Origin: Silene conica
Taxonomy: Eukaryota; Streptophyta; Magnoliopsida; Caryophyllales; Caryophyllaceae
Direction of reading: 5' to 3'
Length of the DNA stretch: 64,000 nucleotides
Assembly (NCBI GenBank): GCA_029255685.2
Contig: CM055313.2
Span: forward strand, 72,208,641-72,272,640
Part shown: positions 1-12,503 of the stretch, in pieces
Layout: every line of letters begins with the position of its first letter
Position numbering within the stretch: the stretch's first letter is position 1
Made by a program: the position numbers and the translations under genes
The notes under the pieces: generated by a model
Told to the model about the DNA's origin: nothing
Database searches by the model: none
The model's input: the letters and a program-made list of their open reading frames with translations, nothing else

Positions 1-3
1 GCT

Positions 4-1800
4 TTGATCTCAGCACCAATCATTCAGCCACCAGATTGGGATCTCCCATTTGAGATCATGTGCGATGCTAGTGACTACGCTGTAGGTGCTGTGCTAGGTC
101 AAAGGAAGAACATGGCTCTTAATGCTATATACTATGCGAGCCGCACCCTAGATGAGACTCAAGTCAACTATTTCACCACTGAGAAGGAAATGCTAGCTGT
201 GATCTTTGCCTTAGAAAAATTCAGGTCCTATTTAGTAGGTAATAAGGTAATTGTTTACACTGACCATGCAGCTTTAAAGGGTCTTTTTCAGAAGAAAGAT
301 TCAAAGCCAAGGCTCTTAAGGTGGATACTCCTTCTCCTAGAGTTTGACATTGAGATTAGGGACAAGAAAGGTGCGGAAAACGTGGTAGCTGACCACCTAT
401 CTCGCCTTCAGCTGACTGATGGGGAAGATTCTTTACCTATTGATGATTCATTTCCTGATGAGAGTTTATTTATCATTAATAGTTCAGGTTCTTATCCCCC
501 TCCTTGGTATGCTGATTTTGCTAACTTTGCTGTCACAGGTAAAATCCCTCCAGAGTTGTCATGGCAACAAAAGAAGAGATTTATGTTTGATGCAAAACAG
601 TATTTTAGGGATGACCCCTATGTTTTCAAGGAATGCGGAGATGGACTCATCCGGAGATGCGTCCCCCAATGGGAGGTGAAGGACATTCTGGAAGCATGTC
701 ACTCTTCTGCATATGGTGGTCACCACGGTCCATCTAGGACCGTGGCCAAGGTATTACAGTCTGGTTTTTATTGGCCTACTTTGCATGCTGACTGTAGGAA
801 TTTTGTAGGTAGCTGTGACGCCTGTCAAAGAACTGGGAATGTCTCAAAAAGACATGAGATGCCGCAGGTTGGTATTTTAGAGGTAGAGATTTTTGATGTC
901 TGGGGCATTGACTATCAAGGACCTTTTCCCAGTAGTCAAGGTAACAGGTATATTCTTGTAGCTGTTGATTATGTGTCTAAGTGGGTAGAAGCTATTGCTA
1001 CTCCCCATTGTGATGCAAAGGTTGTTATTAAGATGTTTAAAAAAATCATATTTCCTCGTTTTGGTGTCCCTAGGGTTGTCATAAGTGATGGAGGTATGCA
1101 TTTTAAGGAGAAACGCTTAGGTGACTTGCTAAATAAATTCGGTGTCCAACATCGTAGAGGTTTAGCTTATCACCCTCAGACTAGTGGTCAAGTTGAGATC
1201 TCTAATAGGGAACTCAAGGAGACCCTAGCCAAAGTTGTTTCTAAGTCTAGGAAAGATTGGAGTCTAAAACTTGATGATGTTTTATGGGCCTATAGAACTG
1301 CGTTCAAAATCCCAATAGGAATGTCACAATTCCGGTTGATTTATGGTAAGACTTGTCATTTACCAGTAGAGTTAGAACAGAAGTCTTGGTGGGCTATATG
1401 TGATCTTAATTTAGACCCTAATCTTTCCCGTGAGAAACGTTTGTTGCAGCTCAATGAGTTAGAAGAATTCAGGTTGTTAGCCTATGACAATGCCAGGATT
1501 TACAAAGAAAAAACAAAGCGCTAGCACGACAAGAGAATCATTAGGCGTGATTTTCAGGTAGGTGATAGGGTGTTGCTTTTTAATGCTCGTATTCGTCTTT
1601 TCCCTGGTAAGCTGAAATCCAGGTGGAGCGGACCTTACACCATCACAGTTGTCTCAAAGTTTGGGTCAATAGAGTTAGAAACCTCATCCGGTGAGAGGTT
1701 CAAAGTTAATGGCCAGTATGTGAAGCACTTCCGCGGAGAGAACGAATTTATTGGTAAGGTTGAAGTTTCTTACTTTGACCCTTTTTCGGATGCTTCTTGA
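4..1800 (+). pseudogene. Athila pol 3' part: RNase H and integrase
   Basis: Fossil coding sequence for the RNase H and integrase of the element, which enters mid-protein at the window edge. RNase H is shown by the [12 protein letters not shown] stretch, the TEKEMLAV helix and [11 protein letters not shown] zinc-binding HHCC region follows (GGHHGPSR to CDACQRTGN), then the integrase core: GIDYQGPF with an Asp near residue 303, ISDGGMHF near 362 and QVEISNREL near 398, the usual D, D, E pattern. The C-terminal stretch (FPGKLKSRWSGPYTI) matches the chain end of Gypsy integrases. About one break separates it from the main frame. Confidence 0.88.
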
Positions 1801-2914
1801 TAGGTAAAAGGGTCGTGCGGGACCTCTTAAACCAGCGCTAAACGGGAGGCAACCCGTGTTCTAGCTTAATTTTACGTTATTTGTAATTTTCGTTTTAAGT
1901 CCTTGATGAGATTTTGAGATTCTGCAGGAAAATAAGATGAATCGTCAGGACAGAGGTCGACCGACCCGCGATGAAGGTCGACCGACCTTCTGACAGCATT
2001 AAAGTAATTCTGACAGCATTAAATAAAATCGACAGAGCAGGTATGCAGGACAGAGGTCGACCGACCCAAATTTGAGGTCGACCGACCTCGGGTAAGTTTT
2101 CCGGGTTTTTTTCAGAGTTAGAGTCTTCACCCTTTTTGTGTTTTGAAAACACAATTATTGCTCACACTTTCTGAACCCTTTCCTCTCTCTCTCTTAAAAA
2201 CCCTAACCACCCACCTTCTTCATCCTTCACTCATTTTCCTTGTTTTCTTTCATCTTTCTCCATCCAAGGTATGTGTTTCTTAGCTTTTTCTTTCTCTTTT
2301 TCGTTTCCTAGCATCCTAATTCCGTTCTAGGTAGTTTTAGTTTGTCTTTTTCAGTTTATTTTGGCTTCTAATTTCGTTTTCATGCTTGTTTGTTGTTTTC
2401 TTTTTAAGTTTTCTTCTTCCTTTAGGTTTTATAGTCTCAGATCTGTAAAATATGTGTGGTTTTGTGTTGTTAGGGTTAGTATGATTCTTTCTTGCAATTT
2501 CTATGCCTAATTTCTGCACGATTTCAAAACCGCGATTTTTTTCTGACACTGTTCACGGTCGACCGACCCAAAACGGAGGTCGGCCGACCAAACTGCAATT
2601 TTCCTGAAATTCGATCTCTTGTTTGGTCGGTCGGTCGACATAGGTTTAAGGTCGATCGACCGCAGTGATTTTACAGGTAGTCTGATTTTTGCTGGTAGTT
2701 GGTCGACCGACCTCTAGGTGAGGTCGGCCGGCCCCGTCACTGTTACAGAACTCTAAAAATTTTAGCAACAGTGGTCGACCGACCTCTCTATGAAGTCGGC
2801 CGACCCAAATATTGTTACAGAAGTTTATGATTCGTATTCTGTTCCTATTTTTGCTAAGAAAATGTTTTAATATTTGCACAAGACTTATATTTTATTGAAC
2901 TTTTCAGATTCATA
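1801..2914 (+). other. Athila spacer with GGTCGACCGACC motifs
   Basis: Gene-free spacer between pol and the 3' ORF. It contains repeated 12-bp motifs of the form GGTCGACCGACC or its variants, often in pairs about 20 bp apart (near 1955-1990, 2057-2090, 2557-2590, 2625-2660, 2700-2735 and 2770-2805). Similar pairs recur at 21843-21880 and inside the 3' LTR (22796-22900), so they belong to this family. A pyrimidine tract with a CAG (2905-2907) just before the next ATG could be a splice acceptor; splicing of a downstream ORF is known for this kind of element. Confidence 0.7.
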
Positions 2915-3371
2915 ATGTCTAGCCGTGGACAAGGCGGAAAGCGCTCCCGCACTTCCGGAGCAAGCACCTCCCGAGGCCGTGCTCCTAGGTCAGGAGCGTT
3001 GACGGTGTTGGATACGGATAGTCTACCAAACTATCCGCAAATCATCTTCAACACTCCGGCTCAAAAAGCCCGTTTCCTCCATCTTTCCACTTTTTGCTTA
3101 GTGGTGGTCACCCGGTTCCTTCATGTTCCGGCATTACAAGCTCTGGGGTGTCATGATGATGTGGTGTCCTTGCTCAATGGGACGGGTTTCTCAGGACTTG
3201 TCACTATGGATGAGTTCACTTATACCCTTCTCACTCTTGAGTTCTTTTCTTCCTTTATTTTTGATTTTCAAGCTTATAATCCCGGCTATGATAACAAGTG
3301 CCTTTCTTTTCGTTTGTTTAGTGAAATATTTTCTTTAACTTTGAATGAATTTGCTCAATTTCTAGGCTTAT
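2915..3371 (+). pseudogene. Athila 3' ORF, first piece
   Basis: Starts MSSRGQGGKRSRTSG, basic and Ser/Gly-rich, then a hydrophobic region that resembles the plant-transposon-protein or Athila ORF family (FSLTLNEFAQFLGL). It lies in the position where some Athila elements carry an envelope-like ORF. No convincing signal peptide or membrane segment is seen. The Copia insertion begins at 3372, and 3367-3371 (CTTAT) is the left target-site duplication. The remainder lies at 19870-20843. The element is a fossil and the ORF is interrupted. Confidence 0.7.
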
Positions 3372-4853
3372 TGTTGAACCATATATTCAAATATATATAT
3401 ATAGTATATATGTTTATGTTTTGATAATGACAAGTCTAGTTATTTATATATTATATACTCGTATGTATAATCGTGTGCTAAGTGTACAGAACATTAGTAA
3501 CAAGATCTAATCAATCAAGTATAAAAGATTCAAGCATATTAGTCAATGAATTGACTAAGTCGAAGATTGATAGAAGATCACAAGCGCGCATAATGAACTA
3601 AAGTTGTATTCGTCAACTATAGCTTTAGTACAAGATGGATTCAAGTTATAGCCCGTAGCTATAACTCTATATCATGAAGAAATGATCAAGACTTATGTGT
3701 GTTTTAGTTGAAACAATTGTTTCCTAATTTGTGTCGTGTAGTATTAGTGGTTCAATGGTATTCTATTTTAAATATGGAATTGTTAATCTTAATAGGATTA
3801 TATAAAATATCTTTTGGTTAAATAAGAAATAAATAAATATCTTATGAGATAATTATTTATTACTAAAATAAACTAAAGATTTTTATATGATTTTAATTGT
3901 CAAAAATATATAGTCTAAATATAGTTTGTTTCGATTTTGGAAATCGTGTGATATGCCACATTACCAAATCGTGTAGGACTTGCTTAAATAAATATCATGT
4001 ATTTATTTAATGTCCTAAATAAACTAAGATTATATTATGGTAATATATTTTATTATCTTTGACATGATTTAGGAAGTTGATTTAATAAGGATACTAATTG
4101 TTTATTATATAAAGATCTTTCCTAACTATGAATTAGGAAATTGATTCCTTATATAATACACATAGTACATTATTATATCTTTCCTAAGTATATTAAGATT
4201 AGATTTATGGTAGTATTACTAAAAGACTAGTATTCTAGTTTTAAGTAATATTCCTAAATCATCTAGGGTTAGAAATACCTAGATACATATTCTATATAAA
4301 TAGACTACCTATGACACATTAATTCACACGAAATACACAACACTCATACACGCAAATCAAGAGAAAACCGCCGATCGTGTTTCTTCAATATTCGAGCTTT
4401 AATTGTCATATCCGATTCAAGATTCAAGTGCTCAAGCATTGATCTTATTCATTCAAGATAGTGACACCAAGAAAACATTGAAGACTTTATCTTATTAACG
4501 TAAGATAGATTGAGTATTTAGCGGTACTCGTTGTAAGACAAATATTTAACGGTATTTGTCGTAGCTAGATATTTAACGGTATCTAGATTGAGTTGTGACT
4601 AACATCAAAGTCGCACGAGTAGGGTTGATAAAATTGTAATCCAGAGTTGGTACTAATTTTATTAATCGAGAATAGTGGACGTAGGTCTCAGAGTGTGAGA
4701 CTGAACCACTTCAAAAATATCTTGTCTCTACTTTATTATTGCTCTACTCAACGATCATCATACAACTACTCACACATCGAAGAAGATTTTAAAAAGAAGG
4801 CATACTCAATTCAACCCCCCCTTCTTGAGTATATTATATCAATAGACTCTTCA
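3372..4853 (+). repeat. 5' LTR of the Sirevirus
   Basis: Starts TGTTGAACC, ends ACTCTTCA. The sequence repeats exactly at 18383-19864 over every segment I compared. A TATA box lies at about 4294. A hairpin with 9-bp arms (AGTTATAGC / GCTATAACT) lies at 3645-3667 and is echoed in the element's coding region. Short repeats of the form TATTTAACGGTAT occur near 4550-4580. Confidence 0.95.
4293..4302 (+). promoter_or_regulatory. LTR TATA box
   Basis: CTATATAAAT in an otherwise plain context about 560 bp before the LTR end, the usual type of core promoter for transcription of the element. The same bases occur in the 3' LTR at about 19304. Function is inferred from position. Confidence 0.5.
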
Positions 4854-4855
4854 AT

Positions 4856-4867
4856 TGGTATCAGAGC
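4856..4867 (+). other. Primer-binding site, initiator tRNA-Met type
   Basis: TGGTATCAGAGC starts two bases after the 5' LTR. It is complementary to the 3' end of plant initiator methionine tRNA, the usual primer of Copia elements. Confidence 0.92.
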
Positions 4868-4940
4868 CTCGTGCTCTTGATCGCCTAGCCGCGTGAGTTT
4901 TGATCCTTCTATTGATTCTATATTATATACTCTTTCATCA

Positions 4941-7277
4941 ATGGATTCCAAGCATCTCAAGTGCCCTATCTTCGATGGCAAAAACTACAGTCTATGGAAA
5001 AATATGATGACTCATTACATCAAGGGTTGTGATTGGGAATGTTGGAAGATCATCCAAACTGGACCAAAGAAGATCTTGGTCGCCGCCGCCAATGGAACAA
5101 CCTACGAAAAAATGGAAAGCGATTATGTGGAAAGTGACTACAAAATTGCAGAGAAAAATTCTAAGGCCATGAGCCTCCTACAGAACGGTATGATAACCTC
5201 AGAATTTGATAGATTCTCATCCTGTAGTTCCGCTAAGGAAATATGGGATAGTCTCGAACTTGCTTATGAAGGAACATCCGCAGTCAGGAAACATCGTATA
5301 GACTTGCTCGTTCAAAGATATGAACTTTTCAATATGGAAAAGAATGAATCTATTGATAGCATGTCTGCACGATTTTCTTGTATTATTAATGAACTGCGGA
5401 ACCTTGGCAGAAAAATCGATTCTGAGGATATCATTCGTAAGATTCTTAGGAGTCTCACTAAAAAATGGCAACCTAAAGTCACAGCCATAGAGGAAGCACG
5501 TGATCTATCTAAAATCACTTACCAAGAGTTGATTGGATCCTTAATGGCACACGAGATCATATTAAATAAAAACGATGATGATCCCAAAGGAAAGGGTGTC
5601 GCTTTACAAGCCTCCACAAGTGAAGTAAGCGAAGAAGAACTTGAAGATGAAACAGTTCTATTCGCTAGACGATTCAAGAAAGCAGTTTTCAAAGGTAGAT
5701 ACAAAAACCCTAACAACAAAACGTTCGACAAAAAGAAAACTGAAACCAAACAAACATTCTTCAAAAGAGGATGTTTCAAGTGTGGGCAACAAGACCACAT
5801 GATCAAAGATTGTCCAAGTTGGGACAAAATCAAAGACAAGTCAAAAAGAGAAAAGACCAAGACAGAATTTAAGAAAGTAATGCTTGCGTCATGCTGGGGA
5901 GAATTAGAATCTGAGGATGACGAGGACTCTGAAGAAGAAGAAGACGTAGCACACCTATGCCTAAGCAACGTCAGCCTAGATCTAATCTCAAACGACAATA
6001 ATGAAGATGACGCATCTCATATGTGTCTCCTTGGAGAATCCGACTCAGACGACGACGACGATGAAGAGGTAAATTTCCTTCAACTCAAAAGTCAAGTTAA
6101 AAACTTATCTAAGGCTATGTTAATTAAATATTTTGAGAAAACCCTAGACCAATGTCATGAACAAAGTCTTGAGTTAGATGACTTGAAAGAACAGATCCTC
6201 GATATTGCTGAAGAAAATCAACTTCTGAAAGCCAAAGCTAAGAAACTGAAATCCAAAATAAGCATTGAAGCAAATGCTAAGTTGGAAACAGTTATGTCTG
6301 AGAAAAAGGTTCTTGAGTCTAAAGTTATAGCTAATGAAGCTATAACCTCAAAACTAAAACTCAACATTAAAGAGCTTCAATCTAAAGTTATAGCTAATGA
6401 AGCTATAACTTCAGAATTAAGAAAGGTTAATGAACGGCTTAAGTCAGAATCTTCGACTATGGTCGAAGATGAGACTCATCAAGAAGAAGTTGAGATTCTC
6501 GAAAGCAAAATCATGGATCTAGAATTCAGTATATCTAAAATCGAGAAAGAACATGCCAAAATAGTGTCTGACTTCCATAAAGACATTCAAAACCTAAAAG
6601 AGTCTAGCAACACTGACCATAGTGAATGTAAGAAAGAAATAGACTCCCTAAAAGAACTCCTTCTTCATGCTCGGAAAGTTCACGATAAGTGGGAAGGAAG
6701 CACTAACGTTCTAAACTTCCTAACTGAACAATCCGACAACAACATGAAGATGGGTTTAGGTCACGAATGTTATGGAAGAAGGGATCACTCAAAGTGTAAA
6801 CAAAGTCCAACAGATAGAGACTTTAGAAGAAGGAAATATGCTGACCTTCCTGAGTATTTAATATGCACTTATTGTGGCCATACTGGACACCTCCGAGAAA
6901 ACTGTGTAAAACACGCACAAGATTTTAAAACCGGAGTTAAGTTTGTTAAATCCTTAGGAATTCCAAGCGACACTAATTCTGTCTCTGATAATGATAATGA
7001 TAAAATTGAGGAAAGAAACATTGACCACAGATGGTTCTATGACATGACATTTGACTATGAAGAAAAGAAAAACAGAACCAAACAGACTCCTCAAACATCA
7101 CACAAAAAATGGTCACCAAGAGTCAAAACTAAGACCTACACAAAAACATCAAAACCCAACTACAACCAATATAGAAAGACCTATGTAAGACAAGTTTGGG
7201 TTAAAAAGAAAGATGTATTTGTGATTACTAACAACAAAGGACCCAAGTATGCTTGGGTACCTAAATCCTGTCTTTGA
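4941..7277 (+). CDS. gag: Sirevirus gag polyprotein
   Basis: Capsid-type polyprotein. The ATG at 4941 (MDSKHLKCPIFDGKNY) is chosen because the typical Copia gag N-terminus begins there; the frame is open slightly upstream without an ATG. In order: an N-terminal DUF4219-like and UBN2-type capsid region, a first CCHC zinc knuckle (CFKCGQQDHMIKDC, 5772-5813), an acidic Asp/Glu stretch, a long coiled coil of Lys/Glu/Leu heptads, a second zinc knuckle (CTYCGHTGHLRENC, 6864-6905) and a basic C-terminus. The coiled coil holds two copies of a segment with SKVIANEAITS (about 60 bp apart). A long gag with a coiled coil is usual in Sireviruses. It looks intact. Confidence 0.9.
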   Translation: MDSKHLKCPIFDGKNYSLWKNMMTHYIKGCDWECWKIIQTGPKKILVAAANGTTYEKMESDYVESDYKIAEKNSKAMSLLQNGMITSEFDRFSSCSSAKEIWDSLELAYEGTSAVRKHRIDLLVQRYELFNMEKNESIDSMSARFSCIINELRNLGRKIDSEDIIRKILRSLTKKWQPKVTAIEEARDLSKITYQELIGSLMAHEIILNKNDDDPKGKGVALQASTSEVSEEELEDETVLFARRFKKAVFKGRYKNPNNKTFDKKKTETKQTFFKRGCFKCGQQDHMIKDCPSWDKIKDKSKREKTKTEFKKVMLASCWGELESEDDEDSEEEEDVAHLCLSNVSLDLISNDNNEDDASHMCLLGESDSDDDDDEEVNFLQLKSQVKNLSKAMLIKYFEKTLDQCHEQSLELDDLKEQILDIAEENQLLKAKAKKLKSKISIEANAKLETVMSEKKVLESKVIANEAITSKLKLNIKELQSKVIANEAITSELRKVNERLKSESSTMVEDETHQEEVEILESKIMDLEFSISKIEKEHAKIVSDFHKDIQNLKESSNTDHSECKKEIDSLKELLLHARKVHDKWEGSTNVLNFLTEQSDNNMKMGLGHECYGRRDHSKCKQSPTDRDFRRRKYADLPEYLICTYCGHTGHLRENCVKHAQDFKTGVKFVKSLGIPSDTNSVSDNDNDKIEERNIDHRWFYDMTFDYEEKKNRTKQTPQTSHKKWSPRVKTKTYTKTSKPNYNQYRKTYVRQVWVKKKDVFVITNNKGPKYAWVPKSCL

Positions 7278-7898
7278 AATTATTTGTGCAGTTTGTCGCC
7301 AAGGAAAATAATCTATGGTATCTCGACAGTGGATGCTCAAGACATATGACAGGCGACGTAAACCTATTCCAAACCCTAAAACCTTTTGACGGAGGTAAAG
7401 TCACATTCGGTGATAACAAAAAGGGAAAGATCATCGGAATTGGTAAGATAGGTATTTCATCCTCTCATGCTATAAATGATGTATACCTTGTAAGTGGTCT
7501 CAAACACAATCTTATTAGTATATCTCAATTGTGTGACAAAGGAAACAAAGTAGTTTTCCATTCAGATATATGTCGTATAATCTTAGAAGGCACCAGTAAA
7601 GTAATACTTGAAGGTCACAGGATGAAAAATGTTTATATGATTGATTTAAATGCTGTACCTACTGATTCTTTATCATGCATGAAAGTCACGTTAGATGATC
7701 CATGTCTATGGCACAAGAGATTTGGTCATATTAGCTCACCTATTCTAAGTAAGCTGAAAAGATGGGACTTGGTCGAAGGTCTTCCAAAGATCAAATTTGA
7801 TCAAGAAAAGATGTGTGACACATGTGCACGATGTAAACACGTCAGATCATCCTTTAAGCCAAAAAGAGTGGTAAGCACAGAACAAGCTCTTGAACTAG
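7274..7898 (+). CDS. pol: Sirevirus pol, first part: protease and integrase zinc region
   Basis: Overlaps the end of gag by a few bases in another frame. The aspartic protease motif DSGCSRHM (Asp codon 7325-7327) follows WYL. Further on is the gag-pre-integrase region (LWHKRFGHISS ... CDTCARCKH), whose His and Cys residues form the integrase zinc site. The coding sequence runs up to the CACTA target-site duplication TAC (7899-7901). The rest of pol lies beyond the CACTA. Expression of pol downstream of gag by a shift or read-through is known in the family. Confidence 0.9.
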
Positions 7899-7901
7899 TA
7901 C

Positions 7902-8150
7902 CACTACAAGAATAACTTGATCGGGCGACAGTTTTTGGCGACTGCATCGAGTAGTCGCCAATTTGGCGACGGAATAAATATTCGGGCGACTGAAATCAGT
8001 CGCCAATTTGGCGACAGAACCATTTCCCCAAATTTCCCACCACCGACACAACCGGGCGACAGAAATCCCATTTTGGCGACAGAAAGTAGTCGCCAAATTT
8101 GGCGACAGCCCCTCTTCCGTCGCCAAATTGCCCAGTCCGTCGCCAATCTT
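7902..8150 (+). repeat. CACTA left terminus with subterminal repeats
   Basis: 29-bp terminal inverted repeat followed by more than ten GGCGAC or GTCGCC motifs in both orientations up to about 8145. In CACTA elements such arrays are binding sites for the TNPA-type protein. Reading frames across this block are a by-product of the repeat and are not called as genes. Confidence 0.85.
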
Positions 8151-8835
8151 TTTTACAGAAACAGCGAAAATCAGACGGTATCCCTCATTCGCAAATCAAC
8201 AAACACACAAAGACACACTTCACCTCCTCCGGCGAAAAACACCTCCATCATCACCCTACCCTACGTGTTCCGGCCACCTTCAACACCGCTGTCACCGGAT
8301 TCCGGCCACCACCACCACAACCCTACTTGTTCTTCCCTTCATTCAACTCATTTAAGGTTTGTTTACTTCTTCATAATTCAATTTCAATTTCAATTTTTTG
8401 ATTGATTGTTGGTTTGTTTTGTACATTTAGTGATTGTAGTAGGTTATTAAGACCGTCTTAGCTTATTAGGTTGTGATTAATTAGGTATTAGAAGCCAATT
8501 AGCATATTAATTAGATTATTGTGGGTTAGGGTTTATAAGAAGTTTGTATAAGACGATGTTGTTAGCCTTATTGATGTTGGTTAATTAGATTAAAGTAGTC
8601 GATTAGGATGTTTAATAGCTTATTAGGATGTTAGTTAGATTATATTAGCTTATTAAGACCGTCTTAAATTAGCTTATTAGGTTGTGGTTAATTGTATAAT
8701 TGGAAATTGTTGTTAATAAATTGTTATTATTATGTGATTGAGGTTGTTCTTTAATTAAGTGAGTGTAATTTTAATTTAGATATATGTAATTTTAGTGTTG
8801 AAAATTGTTTTTTGGGTTTTTTTGTTTAGATTAAA

Positions 8836-11800
8836 ATGAAGAGATTGGAACGTTCATGGATGTATGATGGAGGGTTATTAGATAATAAGAAGAGACGTTC
8901 TAATGCTAGGTTTATAGAGGGTGTTGCCGAGTTTATTGAGTTTGCTAAGCAACAAGAGGAGTATGACTCGTTAGAAAATAAACTTAGGTGTCCTTGTAGC
9001 AAATGTCGAAATATGAAATACCTATATGTCATTGAGGTACAAGAACATCTCTATACAAATGGGTTTCGTCCAAATTATTATAATTGGATTTCTCATGGAG
9101 AAGCCTATTCCCCAATCCACGAACAACCTCACATCGAACATGTTGACGAAAACCCATATAGAGATATGGTTGTTGATGCGTTGGAGTTTAATGTAGTCAA
9201 TAATGACGATGACCGTGTAGCCTTGAATGAAGAGCAACCTCCAAATCCCCAAGCAAAGGCTTTTTTTGACATGTTAAAAGCTGCGGAACAACCTTTATAC
9301 GAAGGGAGCAGAATGTCATTATTACAAGCCGCCTCTAGGATAGTAACCTTGAAGTGTGAGCATAATATGCCATTTACTGCCGTTGATGGTATTGCTTCTT
9401 TCCTTGAGGATGCTATCCCCGAAGATAACGTCATGACTCGAAGTTTCTACAACACCAAAAAAGTAGTTAAAGGTCTTCAGTTACCACATCAAAAGATCGA
9501 TGCTTGTCCCGAAGGATGTATGTTGTTTTGGAAAGATGATGCGTTACTTGACAAGTGCAGAAAATGTGGAGGAGATAGATTTCAGACAAGCGATGGAGAT
9601 GTTGTTTTCAAAACAAAAAAAGGCAACAAGAGTGGTAATAGGGGTCAAAAGTGTAAGAAACCAATAGCAGAAAACCAATTAATTTACCTTCCTCTTACCC
9701 CTAGACTTCAAAGAATTTATTCTACCAAAAAACTTGCCGAACAAATGACATGGCACAAAGAAAATCCACGTACTCCTGGGAAGATGTGTCATCCAAGTGA
9801 CGGGGAAGAATGGAAACGATTTGATCAAATCTATCCTGAATTTGCCGAGGAACCCCGGAATGTGCGACTTGGCTTGTGTACGGATGGATTTAGTCCTTTT
9901 ACCCAATTTGGCAAGAATTACTCTTGTTGGCCCGTAATGGTCACACCATACAACTTACCGCCTTGGTTATGTATGAAAAGAGAATTCATTTTCTTGTCTC
10001 TCATTATTCCCGGTCCTAAAAATCCGAAAGGCCATTTGGATGTTTATTTACAACCATTAGTGGAAGAATTGAGACAATTGTGGGAAGTTGGGGTGGAAAC
10101 ATATGATGTTTTCAGAAAGCAGAATTTTCAACTAAGAGCTTCACTTTTATGGACAATAAACGATTTTCCCGCATATGGTATGCTATCTGGCTGGGCTACT
10201 GCGGGACAAAAAGCATGTCCTCGTTGCATGGGTGAAAGTAAAGCTTTTTGGCTTCCGAATTCCAAGAAAATTAGTTGGTTTGATTGTCATAGATGCTTTT
10301 TACCACTAAATCATTCTCTTAGGAGAAACAAGAAAGCTTTCAAAAAAGGGAAAGAGGTACTTGATGATGCCCCGGATCATCTTCCGGGTGATGAGGTATG
10401 GGAGTTGATATGTGATTTCCCATCTTCTATTGATGGTACTGAAGAAGAGTTTAAAGAACTCAAAAAGAAGAAAAATGGTTGGTTTAAAAGAAGCATATTT
10501 TGGGACCTTCCATATTGGAAAACAATGTTAATCAGACACAACTTGGATGTGATGCATATAGAAAAGAATTTTTTTGAGCAATTAATTGACATGATCATGG
10601 ATGTCGAAGGCGATTCATGTGACACTATTGGATCAAGAAAAGACTTGAAGTTGTTTTGTGATCGTCCCAAATTACATATTCGCAATGATGGGTCCAAGCC
10701 AAAAGCCATTTACACTCTTGACAAACCACAAAGGAAGGTATTGTGTGAGTGGTTACGAAATCTGAAATTCCCCGATGGATATGCATCAGATTTTCGTCGA
10801 TGTGTTGATCTTAAGAGGCTCAGGTTACAAGGCATGAAAAGTCATGATTGTCATGTGTTCATGGAGCGACTACTACCCGTTGCTTTGAAACATCTCCTCC
10901 CAACCACGGTATGGAATGCAATTGTTGAGATTAGTCAATTTTTTAGAGATTTATGTTCGTCCTCAATATGTGTTGATGACATGATTCGTCTTGAAGATCA
11001 AATACCACTAATATTATGTAAGCTTGAGATGATCTTTCCCCCTTCATTTTTCAACTCAATGGAGCATCTACCGGTCCATTTGCCCTACGAAGCCAAAGTT
11101 GGAGGACCCGTTCAATATAGATGGATGTATCCATTTGAAAGGTAATATACTAAGAGTATTACATATTTTTGAAATTTTAGATTAACTAATATATTACAAA
11201 CTTTAATTAACAACAACGTAATAAATTATATATAGGTTTCTTAATCATTTGAAGAAAAAGATTGGAAACAAAGCAAAGGTTGAAGGTTCTATATGCAATG
11301 CCTATTTAACGGAAGAGATTGCAAATTTTTGTTCTCTCTACTTTGAAAAACATATAGAAACCAAAGCAAAAAACTTGAATCTTGATGAAGCAGATGAAGT
11401 TGATACAAGTATACCCGAGTTTTTTCAAACTCAAGATGGTGAAGGTTGTTCCTCTAAAGGTGGAACGAGATATTTGGATGATAAGGAATACAATCGTGCT
11501 CACTTATACGTTCTATCAAATAGCGAGATCTTAGAGCCATATGAAACGAAGTTTGTGGATGATTTCATTAAGGAACATCCTAATGTAAGTAGGGATGATG
11601 TTTGGGATAAACATGAAGACAAATTCCCAAAATGGTTTCTGAACCATGTGCTTGAGTTCAATATCCAAGATGATTTGATAAGGAGTTTAGCCTTCGGTCC
11701 TTCACGCTTGGTTAAGACGCGGAACCGATATTCAGTTAATGGATTTAATTTCCACACATTCGACCATGGTAAGGGTAAGGCTAGATGCAATTATGGTGTT

Positions 11801-12406
11801 ACTATTTCTTCCGTTGATGACCACGAATACTATGGTATTATAGAGGACATTTTTGAGATGTCTTACAATGGTCGTGATCGAGCTTACAAGACTACCTTAT
11901 TCAAGATTGAGTGGAAGGATAATTCCCCGGCTGGAATGAGAACACATGAATGTTACAAGCTTGTAGAAGTGAATCGTACCCGAACATACCCTAAGTATGA
12001 TCCATTTATACTTGCACATCAGGCTCAACAAGTGTATTTCGCTTCCTATCCAAGCACGACAAATGATAGAAATAGTAAGGCATGGTGGGCAGTCATTAAG
12101 ACAAAGGCACGATCACAAATTGATACCTCCTTTTTTCAAGAAGAAATAGTAACAAATGGGACAATTTTGTCTCCAACAGACGAAGTCATTCATGATAATG
12201 AAGATGAAGATGATGATGAGTTGGCAGAGGAGGAGGATAATGAGACTATGAATATTGAGTTGGAAGAAGGATGGGAGGAAGTTGAAGAAGTAGTGAGAGT
12301 GCATGATGATGACGATGTTGGTGATGATGATGACAATGAGGATGAGGATGAGGATGTTGGTGATGATGATGATGAAGATCTAGAAGAGGATGAGGATGAT
12401 GATTAG
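8836..12406 (+). CDS. CACTA transposase (tnp2 / TNPD type)
   Basis: Two exons: 8836-11141 and 11236-12406, with an intron (11142-11235) bounded by GT and AG. The splice leaves the frame intact across the well-known RWMYPFER junction, giving RFLNHLKKK. Order of domains: transposase-associated zinc region (CPCSKCRN, about residues 55-65), the tnp2 transposase core (PPWLCMKREFIFLSLIIPGPKNP and DVMHIEKNFFEQLIDM), a DUF4218 region around the intron, DUF4216 (YYGIIEDIFEM ... LFKIEW) and an Asp/Glu tail. Start at the first ATG after the AT-rich leader. About 1158 residues, no interruption seen. The enzyme cuts and joins element ends in the nucleus. Confidence 0.9.
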
Positions 12407-12503
12407 TTTGGTATATAATAGTTGTACAATTTAAATTCATGCTTGATATGTTTATTTGATGTTTTTTCTTCTCCTACTAATATTTTCATTTATGTGATTG
12501 TAG

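Noticed and set aside
7917-8405. Overlapping open frames on both strands at the CACTA left end
   Set aside because: They lie over the GGCGAC subterminal repeat array and lack any domain; the openness follows from the repeat.
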